This document shows, piece by piece, positions 53,999-63,716 of a stretch of DNA of 64,000 nt. A model generated the notes under the pieces. The model saw only the letters and a program-made list of their open reading frames with translations. It was not told where the DNA came from and searched no databases. Positions within the stretch are counted from its first letter, which is position 1; each line of letters starts with the position of its first letter. The DNA is from Obelidium mucronatum. Its lineage: Eukaryota > Chytridiomycota > Chytridiomycetes > Chytridiales > Chytriomycetaceae. The stretch lies in assembly GCA_025765595.1 (NCBI GenBank), contig JAIVFH010000033.1, positions 248,001-312,000 on the forward strand. The letters are read 5' to 3'. Position numbers and translations under genes: made by a program.

Positions 53999-54625
53999 TT
54001 AATGATGCGGATTTTGTAGCACTATCAGTATATACTCTTTATCTGTTGAAAGTTATCCGCGTCAATAGTCACACACAAAAAGGAAAGGAAAGGAAAGGAA
54101 ACCAAAAAAAAAAACGAACCAGGGGCAACCATGATTTCGTGCTTCTTGGATCGAATTCTCAGAAACGTTAGATCATTCTGCGGTAGGAGAGGGTGGAGTT
54201 AGAGTAGATGTATAAAATTTACAAGAAAAGTGCGACGCAGATTCAGGCCAGTCATCACGCGTCTCATCCATCCTCTTGGTCTTTTTTTCTATGATTCCGA
54301 TCTGATTGATTTTCCAGCATGTCTTTTTTTTGACAGATTGGATGAAGATGGAGAGGCGTGTGTACCTGTGGATCCAAATCTCTGACGACGGATCTCGCCT
54401 TTGCAGCAAGTTGAGTAATTAAAGCAGCGTGTTGGATAGTCTTTTCTGGGTCGAGAGTAGTTCTGATGGGGATGCCTTCAAGATTGACAATGACGATGCC
54501 CTCGACGCCCTTGTGTGCGGCCAGACGTTTGATTGTTTCTTCAACTTCAGACTGGTTATTTGTTGTATTGTTAGTAACTGCGTGGGGAGTGAGGAGTGAG
54601 GAGGCAGAGAGGGTGGGGATACCAT
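53999..54625 (-). CDS. dynein light chain, roadblock/LC7 type
   Basis: A non-catalytic light chain of cytoplasmic and axonemal dynein. Exons: 54625-54623 (ATG only), 54551-54366, 54177-54120 and 54042-53999. The product has [20 protein letters not shown], then [44 protein letters not shown] and [11 protein letters not shown] before the stop, the standard ~96-residue roadblock fold. The first coding exon contains only the start codon, followed directly by GTATCC. It is divergent from the RCC1-like gene, 67 bp away. No frame break. Confidence 0.95.
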
Positions 54626-54692
54626 TTATTTTATTTTATTTTATTTATTTTTATTTTTATTTTTATTTTATTGTTTATTTTGTTAATTACAA
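54626..54692. promoter_or_regulatory. 67-bp divergent intergenic region, almost pure A/T
   Basis: Separates the start codons of the roadblock and RCC1-like genes. On the plus strand it is a run of ATTTT/ATTT units with only a few G/C, in sharp contrast to the GC-rich first exon of the RCC1-like gene. It probably acts as a shared, nucleosome-poor promoter; that is inference. Confidence 0.5.
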
Positions 54693-57194
54693 ATGAGGCC
54701 ACTGCTCCGCCGACTCTTCTCGACAGCGCCACGACCGACGCAGCCGGCGGCGCTGACGGCGTTCCCGCGGCGAGTGGACGAAACGGCGCGCGCCGACTGC
54801 GGCGGCGCACGCGCAGTTTCCGAGCGCGGGCGAGCGCCGCTGGCAGCGCAGCGTTGCGTTTGGCGCGGCGGCCGGCGTCACGCTTCTGTGCGTCGGCGCG
54901 GCGGCGGCGCTGCGGCTGGACGCGGAAAAAGAAAAACAAGAAAAGGAAAACAAAAAACACGAAACGCTCGTCGTCTTTGCCCGCGACGCGCCGCTCAGAG
55001 ACGCGCGCGTCGTCGCCGACAAACAAGTCGCCGCCGTCGACGCCCGCGGCGACGTGCGGCTGCACTGCCTGGACAACGGCGCGGCGGCCCAGACGCTCGT
55101 CGTGGCAAACAAGGACGTGTGCCAGCTGGCAGTAACGCGCGACGCCATTGTTGCCCTGACGCGAAGCGGGCGGGTGCTGTCGATCGACCGGGAAAACCTG
55201 AAGCATGCGCTGTCTCCCGATGCCAGTGTGAAGCCTACATCCGATCATGAGATTCTTGATTCAGTCGTTTTTGATTCCACTGCTGAAAGGTTCGACACGA
55301 CTTTCTCTGGGACTCTCTTGCATATTGCAGTAACAACCATTGATCAACCAGGATCACTGCAATCTCTGCTGGTGACCACCACATTCTCGCCCTTTCTAAA
55401 TCAGGAAAAGTCTATTCAATGTCCACAAGCACGACTCCTGACACTACAAACAAGTTTTGTCAACTAGGACTGGGAGAAGATGCAACAGCAACCACCACCG
55501 TCGTGAAAAACAAACTGTACCCCGTTGTTGGTCTTCCGCCTCTCATTAAAGTCACTCAAATTGCTACTGGTGCGGCTTTCAATGTTGTTTGTGCTGCAGA
55601 TGGCTCCGTTTTCACTTGGGGCTCCAATCGTTATGGTCAATTGGCTACTGGAAATAAGGGCAAAGATATTGCTTTTTCGGCTTCGCCTTTGAAGATTTCT
55701 TTTCCAAAACTTGATGTTTCTATGGTGGATGGTTCAGATTTTAATCATCGTGGAGCTGCTGACTCTACTACTACTACTTGTGCTTTTATTGCTGCTGGTG
55801 GAGATTCGGCTTTTTTTGTTTTGGATTCAATTGAGAGTACCCGCGTTTATTCTGTTGGAATGGGTTTGTGTTTTTTTTTTTTTTTTGTATACCGCCGAAG
55901 GCGGTTCTCTACCGCCGTAGGCGGTTCTCTACCGCCGTAGGCGGTTCTCTACCGCCGTAGGCGGTCCTCTACCGCCGTAGGCGGTTTTCTTCCGCCGTAG
56001 GCGGTCCTCTACCGCCGAAGGCGGTTCTCTACCGCCGTAGGCGGTTCTCTACCGCCGCAGGCGGTGAATTTTGTTGTTTGTCTACCGTTCTGTACCGCCG
56101 TAGGCGGTGAATTTTGTGTTTTCTATGTTTTCTATGTTTTCTACCGCCAAAGGCGGATCTCTACCGCCGCAGGCGGTGAATTTTGTTGTTTGTCTACCGT
56201 TCTGTACCGCCGTAGGCGGTGAATTATGTGTTTTCTAGGTTTTCTATGTTTTCTACCGCCGCAGGCGGATCTCTACCGCCGCAGGCGGTGAATTTTGTTG
56301 TTTGTCTACTGTTCTGTACCGCCGTAGGCGGTGAATTATGTGTTTTCCATGTTTTCTATGTTTTCTACCGCCAAAGGCGGATCTCTACCGCCGCAGGCGG
56401 TGAATTTTGTTGTTTGTCTACCGTTCTGTACCGCCTTGTTTTCTACCGCCAAAGGCGGATCTCTACCGCCGCAGGCGGTGAATCTTGTGTATTCTATGTT
56501 TTCTACCGCTTCTCTACGAGGATTTATTGAAACTTAGGGTTAGCTTGACTACCGCCAAAGGCGGTGAATTCTGTTTCTTGTGTATCTACCGAAACATCTT
56601 GTTCTCTTGAACAAACTAACCCCTTCCCAATTAATACAAAAAAAAAAAGGACAATGGGGTCAACTGGGCAATGGCAACTTCTTGCACGTGACAAACACTC
56701 TCATCAAAGTACCCGCCCTGACTGGTTTAACGGAATACTCTGAAAAGCTAAACAAAGTAGTACCGATTCGAATCGCATCCATCACTGCCGGACCAACACA
56801 CGCAATCGCCATTCTTCACAACCCAGATCCAAACTTTGGACGAGACGTGTATGTTTGGGGATCAAACGATAAGGGTCAGTTGTGTAGAGCTGACGGAAAG
56901 AAGGGAAACAGTGCGACTCCCATTTGGATGGCTCCTATAGCATCATCTTCTGTCACACAAAATGAAGGAGGAGCAAGTCAAACCGAATTAAAGGAGGCGG
57001 ACTCGAGTCTGGCGAATTTGCTATGGGATGCTAAAGGAGCCGATAGGCTGCAAGTTGATGGACCCAAAACGCTTAAGCCATCAAGCTCCGATGCAAAGAC
57101 TTCTTGGTGGTGGTGGTGGGGTGGTGGTGTTCGTGTTGAGCAAGCATTTGCGTGCGGTCAGGGATTGACGGTTTTGTATACAAAACTGGTTTGA
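54693..57194 (+). CDS. RCC1-repeat mitochondrial protein, Fmp25-like
   Basis: The N-terminus MRPLLRRLFSTAPRPTQP is Arg-rich like a mitochondrial targeting peptide. A +1 step (about 54780-54830) leads to a single membrane span (VAFGAAAGVTLLCVGAAAAL) and then a beta-propeller of RCC1 repeats: ITAISAGDHHILALSKSGKV, TWGSNRYGQLATGN, GQWGQLGNGN, SITAGPTHAIAIL and YVWGSNDKGQLC. This layout (targeting peptide, one span, RCC1 domain) is that of Fmp25, an inner-membrane protein linked to complex III assembly in yeast. Introns: 55290-55351 and 55864-56649; the second is 786 nt and filled with palindromes. The first exon is strikingly GC-rich. Confidence 0.72.
55890..56565 (+). repeat. intronic palindrome array: 20-bp tandem plus 112-bp higher-order repeat
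   Basis: About nine units of ACCGCCGTAGGCGGTTCTCT (period 20 bp) at 55891-56060 are followed by a compound unit of 112 bp (starts near 56094, 56206, 56318 and 56430). Each compound unit contains three ACCGCC-NNN-GGCGGT/A palindromes joined by GAATTTTGTTGTTTGTCT and TTCTATGTTTTCT spacers. The central triplet varies (GTA, GAA, GCA, AAA) while the arms are nearly constant. A last isolated unit lies at 56550. Confidence 0.95.
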
Positions 57195-59176
57195 CGCGTT
57201 TTTTCTTTCTAAAGCAATGAGAATATCTTATATAGCAATGCTATAGTATCATCTTGAATTGGGCAGGGGTGTTTTCTTTTTTACTAAGGTTGTCGGCAGA
57301 ACAATCCAAAAATACCAAGAGACCAGACTACCAGATATCATGGATCAATAGCAAACAGCTGCCATTGTCCTTTCAGATTAATTGTTCCTTGTCGCTGAGT
57401 ATCAGTCCAAGTATGAGCGATTGGTAAAACACGTGCAAAAGTTTGGTCCAGACTTGAGCCATTTCAGCAACATCATTCTTGCGGCCAGGAGCTTCTAAAA
57501 TCAATACCGAAGCAATCAAAGTCGAAAGCCAACCTTTTGCGCGCCAGAATGCATAATTAAGGGACTCAGTTAAAGGAAAGATGGATTATATGAAACAGAA
57601 TTCATGAAGTGATCGAGCTCGAATGGCCACACCCCCACCATTTCATATTTTTTATTATTTATTTTGCTTGAAACAGAAGAAGGAAATGGGGGAACCATTT
57701 TTTTGTATTTCAAAAAAAATAAAGAACTTGAAACAGGTCCTTAAATGGAAGCGAGCAAACATGATGGTTGATCCAAGATTTCAGGATTAAAGACCAACCT
57801 TCAAGTTCATGCAATCATACCAGTGAATCAGGAATAACCTGGCCCACCTGGCAATATCTGCACTGCTTGATCGTTTTATGTAAGCTATTTTGACAAGTTT
57901 TATTCACCTGGTGTGTCAACAGTCTGTCCTGGCGTCCACCTACCAAAAAACAAAACCACAACAAGTATGTGCCTTGTATTCGATACTTATAACATTAACA
58001 GAATCACACAAGCTTTGTTATATTTTTCTGTGTTGCTCATGGACATGAATAGTTTTTATTGGTCTTTCTGAGTCTTTTCATGTCCAAGACAGCAGCACAA
58101 CTCACAGGCATCCCAATCATGTAAAACCGGCATACATCTCATTAGTAAATATTTCTGACTTATTCCAAACTTCAGATGCGGCTGTATTCAAGTCACATGT
58201 CAAAATACAAAACCACTCACGTTAAAATTCAGCTATTGAAATGACAGGATCTTGTAAGCTTAAAGATCACATTTATTGTGGCTCTGTATTTTTAACATGT
58301 TTGCTCTTAGAGTAATTGATTTCAGATGTCCATACCCCACAAATCAATCACCTAAGCCCTTATCTTCTCCCAATAATATTTCAAAAGTACGTGCATGGAT
58401 TTCGAAAGGTTTGGTAATGCTGCCACTTGTTTTGATGGAGTTGTGAGTTTCTTGTGGTTATTCGGCATATTCAACAATCATACAGTCTCCAGTCTCCACC
58501 ACAATCTCTCAGTGCAATGTCTAGATTCATTAATCTGTTTAATAATCTGTTTGAATTTATTATTGAAGGGCATTGTGTTGGGATTTGTTGCAATTGGAAT
58601 AAAAACCAGAATGTTTGTCGGATTCTAGCAGTGAGAGAAATCCCAGCCTGGCCAGCAAACCTCTGAATTATTAACTTTAAACTGCTTATAATACAACTCC
58701 TAAGTTGTAGTCTATTATTGTGTAAGTATTGATGTTATTCAGAACTTGAGAGTAAATTTGGTAACTATCACAGCACGTATGGCCTAGGGTCCCGGTTTGA
58801 TTCCCTTATGACACCTTTTTATTCGGGTTTCAGGTGAACTGCCCAGGTTCTCCTTGAACCAAAAGCTGGTCATGTCACATGACCAGGGTTACCTGACCAG
58901 GTCCGGATAACGGGTACCAAATCTCCATCCCTAGTGAAGCGCGTAAATCTGTGAGATTTAATAACCACAGATCTGCGCTAATCCAAAGTTGTGTTCTTAA
59001 ATAAAGAATAAGAGCGTGTTTATTATTTACGAAACACAGCTTCAAAAGTTTCTCTGAAACATCACAAGGAGACCGACAAACCCCTCCCTTTCCCGGACAA
59101 TCAAACTGGTCTTATTGCCATAGGTTGATCTTGAAAATGCTGCTAGTGGATTCCAACAAGTTATGCACCCAAACCT
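57195..59176. other. gene-free A/T-rich region
   Basis: No credible ORF, splice-signal chain or RNA gene seen. The segment 58786-58900 has a B-box-like GGTTTGATTCCC but no tRNA fold. The change from dense genes to this sequence is abrupt, shortly after the RCC1-like stop. Confidence 0.4.
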
Positions 59177-59548
59177 TTGAGGCATAAGTTCCAAAGACAG
59201 ACTTGTCCCTGGATAGTGTTCCATAAAAGAACAACGAAAACTATCATGAAAGGAGATGAAATGAAAACGGAATCAAAGAGAGTCATTCTCAACAATTCAA
59301 ACTACATAGCTTGGAGACAGTTGACTCTGCTGGTCATTGGTGCAAAGAACCAAAGGACATTGGCTCCTTCGTTCAAACCATACGTCAATAAGTACGAAAG
59401 ACCAAACGTGACATCTGTTGACAAGCCGCAAACGAGCCGCTTGCGACCTGTGCCACGGCCTGTGAGCAGGCCGCTCTGTACCTTTTTATGTGGGAACGAG
59501 CCACAAGCCACTGGTTCTCAGGCCGCTACCACCCAACCATCACTATAA
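59177..59548 (+). pseudogene. possible Ty1/copia Gag fragment
   Basis: A 123-residue frame contains LNNSNYIAWRQLTLLVIG, which resembles the N-terminal LxGxNYxxWxxxxxxxL motif of copia-type Gag proteins. The rest has no match I recognise and no further retroelement ORF follows. It is probably a fragment. Confidence 0.25.
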
Positions 59549-61125
59549 CTCAAGAATAAGTCACAAAAAATGGATAAAATAAGGAAAATAGCTGTTTATT
59601 ATTAATAAATAATTAAATAAATGGATAGTAAATAAATGCACATTGCTCAACCCAAAGCTTGCAAAACTGATTCCCGTATCGCCCGATTGCAATCTGTGGC
59701 ATTGCAATTGATGTTGAAGGTAACCCCCTGCTTCTCCACCACAGCGCTTTCTGCAAACTTTCCTGGCTATTCTTCACTGCCCAGCTCGCTGTTCCCATTG
59801 CATCTGCCAGAATCAGCTGGATTCTCTGCTTTCTAGTATCTGTTGCAAAAAGGCTGAAAGTAAAACAAGCAAACAAGAAGATGGAAAGGATGAGGCAGGC
59901 AAAAGTGGGATCAAAGAGAAAGTGATATCACCAAGTACAGAAGCGCATGCAATAAAGGAAAACCCTCTGACACAATTAAGGGATTTTTTCTTGCCAATAC
60001 ATTGGACCTACAGCGTTATGTTGACTGTGACTGGCTGCTTTGCCCCACCAGGCTGAACGCAAATCTATTAAAACTGAATTAGAAAGAAGGCACGCATTCT
60101 GGACTGCAATAAACAAGAAAAATAAAAACAAACAACCAAAATGACCTTCATAGATATAGCAGGAGCTGCAGTTGGGCTGGCCAACGAGTTGCAGAAGATT
60201 GGTGCAGGATTTTGTAAGGAAAGAAAAGAAAAAAACAAAGGAAAAGAGGAAAATTAAAACTGTCTACATAATCAATTGGAAAGGTAGTAAACGCTGTTTT
60301 TACAACTTGAACGCTTTGGAAACCACTGTCTTTTCAAATTCCCTGACTGGAATTGTAAAAACCAATTAATAAAATCACAGAAGAACAAACTAAGCATATA
60401 GACCAGAACTGCCTTTTAAAATAACAAGCTGCAAAGATCTTGTTGCCTGCTGGATGAGAGTGTTGTTTGTTTTTCATTTCCCGCCGCTCCTGTCAAAAAA
60501 AATTAAACAAAAAATACAAAACCACTCTGAGCAGTCTGTGGTGATGAATGGGCTTTCTCATTCTCCCATTCCACAATCAACCAGATGATGAATGGGCTTT
60601 CTCATTCTCTCTGTTGTGGGGCTGCTCTGGTCTTGGTGTTTTCAGCCTTGGGGTCTCCACACAATGTCCTACCTGCCTGCCACTGAAAACACGCATATTT
60701 GTATTTCCTTGTTTTTATTCAACTCTCTCTGTATCGAATCGGGTGTTAAATTGATGTCTTTTGTACCAGTAGTTGGTTTGCCGCATTGCCAGCCATTCAC
60801 TTCTGCCACCACTATTAAAACAGACGTTCAAAAATGATGAAAATCAGATGATGAAAGGGCTTTCTCTTTCTTTCTGGCTTCTTGTCTGCTGTTTTGTCTG
60901 CAACATTGCCATGCTGCGGAACTGCCGCTATGCCACACACTCACTCACTCTCCTAAATACATCAATGCATCAGTTACATAAAAAGACAATGCCTGAATTG
61001 CAGATAAAAAGCAGATGATGAAAGGGCTTTCTCTTTCTCTCTGCTTTTTGTGCTGTTGTCCCAGAGATAAAAAAAAATTTAAAAAAGTGTTAGATTATTA
61101 GAACATTAAAGAGTAGGAGGATGGC
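59549..61125. other. gene-free region with a dispersed 20-bp motif
   Basis: No credible gene. The motif GATGAANGGGCTTTCTCNTTC occurs four times (about 60544, 60587, 60849 and 61016), three of them after CAGAT. Confidence 0.4.
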
Positions 61126-61129
61126 TCTA

Positions 61130-61292
61130 ATTGCGCTCCTAATAGCGCCCCTAATCGGCTCCTAATAGCGCTCCAAATTGATTCCTAATAGCACACCAAA
61201 TTGGTTCCTAATAGCACACCGAATCGGCTCTGAATAGCGCCCCAAATAGCGCTCCGAATTGGATCGTGAATTGGAGCCGAATAGCGCTCCAC
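61130..61292 (+). repeat. degenerate short tandem repeats (CCTAATAGCGCTCC type)
   Basis: About nine imperfect units built on CTAATAGCGCTCC and AATTGG/AATCGG, each 17-20 bp. Related sequence in other arrangements appears at 61920-62060, 62270-62400 and 63440-63715. Confidence 0.8.
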
Positions 61293-61458
61293 AGCAAAGT
61301 TAATCACACTCACCATATATGTATTTTGCCAGCGCCGTTATGCATTCATCATCGTTTTTAGATCGATTTCCATCTAGATCCACAATCCCACTGAAGCAGA
61401 GGTCCTCCAGTGCTGTCAAATCCTGGTTTGTGTCTTTGATCCACTTGTCAAACACATA

Positions 61459-61833
61459 ATGACCCCTTATCCCATATATTATAATATGCCAGCTGATGAA
61501 GCAACCTATATCTATTACCACAGTGTTGCGCGAATGGTTGTGGAGCAAGCCTTTGGCTTGTTCAAAGGCCGCTTCCATATCTTCAAAAAAGCACTTATCT
61601 TTGAGACTCCAGAGTACATGCCGTCAGTGATTATTGCCACAATGATACTGCATAATTGGCTTGTTGATCTGGATGACACTGACTGTGTTGATACAAAGGA
61701 ACGGAGATGGATGCATATCAGTGGAGACTTACAAAGAGGGAACAAACAAAATACAGAAGATCCTGTGACTGGAGAGGATGCAAAAGTATTCCGAGATTTA
61801 TTGAAGGATATTATTTTCAAGAACATATCATAA
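61459..61833 (+). pseudogene. C-terminal part of a PIF/Harbinger-type (HARBI1-like) transposase
   Basis: The frame has VARMVVEQAFGLFKGRFHIF, the conserved block around the third catalytic residue (Glu) of DDE_Tnp_4 enzymes, then IIATMILHNWLVD as in HARBI1 proteins, and a stop at 61831-61833. The first two catalytic Asp are not present upstream on this strand. Instead 61300-61450 has a coding-like frame on the opposite strand (YVFDKWIKDTNQDLTAL), so the gene is truncated or rearranged. Confidence 0.75.
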
Positions 61834-61908
61834 TCGGTAGGTGACGCAGCACCAGAGGATTACAGCCGCTAGATGTTGTATGGCTAAGAGGCAGCTTATG
61901 ACTCTCAG

Positions 61909-62425
61909 CCCGGGGTCCGAGCGGCACGCGCGATTCGGGGTCCGATTAGGGCCCGAATAGGAGTCCGACTAGGAGTCCGAATCGGACCCTATTAGGAGCT
62001 GGACCGATTAGGCGTCTAATAGGGCGCTATTAGGGGTCCTAGTGGCGCTCCTAATCGCAAATGAGCCAATCGGACCTGTCCTTATAGCATTTGTTAGCTC
62101 TTAATAGGAGTTCTGACAGCCATCTTTTAAAAGGTTTTCAGTAGTTAATGTGCATTTTCTCATTTAATGCTATGCCCTATTCGGAAGTCCGACTAGGAGA
62201 AAGAAAACCCCTTCAAATACAAGGAAAAAATAGAAATCTCCTACTGGAAACAGGTTAGGAGTACATTAAGGGGCGGCTAGGGCGTATTGGCCATTCCGAT
62301 TCGGCCCCTATTCGGGACTGCTCCTAATAGGGCCCTATTAGGACCCTAGTCGGACTCCGAATCGTTTCCCGACTAGGAGTCCAAATCGGGGTCCGAATCG
62401 GGAGTGCCGCTCGCTATAGTACGTG
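61909..62425. mobile_element. MITE-like unit with 11-bp flanking duplication
   Basis: The direct repeat ATGACTCTCAG occurs at 61898-61908 and 62426-62436, just outside a 517-bp segment. Its ends are inverted relative to each other around GAGCGGCAC (left, ~61919) and GTGCCGCTC (right, ~62403), followed inward by GATTCGG-type repeats. No ORF inside. An 11-bp duplication would fit a Mutator-like target site. Confidence 0.6.
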
Positions 62426-62713
62426 ATGACTCTCAGTGGAAGGGGCAGTGGACGTCGCTCGCGCACGAGCTTACTTCTGCAGAAGCCAAGGGTGAAGTAT
62501 CATGCACGCGCACACTTCTTCGCATGTTCGTCCCTTTTCCGGTGAAGGACATTTCCTCCTATTTATGCCTTCAGACCTCTGAAACACGGGGGTGTTTCCT
62601 AAGAACTCTAAAGCCATGCTCCACATGCCTACAGATTCTAACAGTTTAAAACAATCCAACTCAAATTAAATTTATAAATAATAATAAAATATAAATAAAT
62701 AATAATAGAACAG

Positions 62714-63261
62714 CTATTCATTGGTCAAGGTCAAATCATCAGATTGATTGGCAGCTGCAAATCCCTTGGCTGCGAATCCCCTGGCAAGAACGTCGGTGAG
62801 CTTGGCAATGGAATTGGCCATCTTGTCTGTTTTCTCTGTGAGTCTCTCCAGAAGCTTAACTGTATCCAATGACCCTCCAGCGTTTCTTGATGACAATTCG
62901 GCACCAAGAGCAGCATCCTTCAAGCCATCGCCCATTGAGGAAATTGCTGGAATGAGTCCCTTCTTTCCCTTGACATTTGTGCCGTCAGTCTCTTGCTTTT
63001 CTCGGTGTCTTTGTTGGTGTCCCATTTGCACCGCTTGCTTTCGGCTTGCTTGGATGCGCTCGACAAAGGTGCAGATGGTACATTTGCCTTCTTTGTTACT
63101 TTGGGCTTTGGCTTTGGAGTCTTTGTTGATACCTTGTCATCTTCAGAGTTATCTTCAACCAATTCGATAACTGTTGTGGTGCGTGCAGCCAGCTGGAGTT
63201 GGAGGGCCTGTACCTGTTTGTACAACTCCCCCTTAGATGGATTCTTTTCCTTTGGTGGCAT
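62714..63261 (-). CDS. unrecognised Lys/Ser-rich protein, possibly transposon-encoded
   Basis: ATG 63261 opens MPPKEKNPSKGELYKQVQAL, a short coiled coil, then a basic Lys/Pro-rich region. The frame that continues as GKKGLIPAISSMGDGLKDAA, LDTVKLLERLTEKTDKM and ends LTLTNE overlaps it, with a shift near 62965 or an unseen intron. It lies among the CTAATAGG repeat arrays and may be the DNA-binding partner protein of a DNA transposon, but no Myb/SANT domain is evident. Confidence 0.35.
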
Positions 63262-63429
63262 TTTTCTTCGGCAGTTCTTGTTTCCTTGGTGGCTCGTGTA
63301 GGTGGTGCTTTTTTTTTGTTTTTGGTTGGTTGTAACTTTTTTCAGCGCTCACGCTGAAAAAAATTATTGGGCGGGATCAAAAAAAACATTTTTGTCCAAA
63401 ATTTTTTTTCAGCTCCTGCTCAAAGTGTA

Positions 63430-63716
63430 CTTGGAACCCTCCCTAATAGTGCTAATAGGGCTTCAATAGGAGTCCTACTAGGAGTTGTATTAAAGCCATT
63501 TGGTTTCCAATTGGCAGAGCAAAATGCTTTGAGGAGTCCTACTAGGACCAGACAAATGCTACTAGGAGCGGTCCTATTTGCTCATTTCCGATTAGGAGCG
63601 CTACTTGGGCCCCTAATCGTGGCCCCAAAACCTAATCGGGTCTGATTAGGAGCCTGATTCGGACCCCGAATAGGGCCTGAATCGGACCCCGAATCGCGCG
63701 TGCTGCTCGGACCCCT
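63430..63716. repeat. degenerate repeat array ending in an inverted copy of the 61913 terminus
   Basis: The last 36 bp (63680-63715) are the reverse complement of 61913-61948 with one mismatch (GGGGTCCGAGC-G/A-GCACGC core). Inward lie repeats of CCTACTAGGA, CTAATCGG and CCGAATAGGG type. It may be the outer end of a second unit of the same family, or the right end of an element 61913-63715. Confidence 0.7.

Noticed and set aside
1284..54830. A single shared slippery motif behind all +1 steps
   Set aside because: Comparing the local codons (for example GAC-TAA, CTT-CGT, GTT-CGG, ACG-CAA, GCT-TTC, ACA-TGT) I find no common heptamer, stop codon or downstream structure, so a programmed mechanism is not supported by the sequence alone.
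55890..56060. Regular 20-bp units reminiscent of a CRISPR array
   Set aside because: The spacers are identical, the period is too short, the array is inside an intron of a eukaryotic gene, and there are no cas genes.
58786..58900. B-box-like GGTTTGATTCCC suggesting a tRNA-derived SINE
   Set aside because: No A box at the right distance and no tRNA fold could be drawn; one 11-bp match is not enough.
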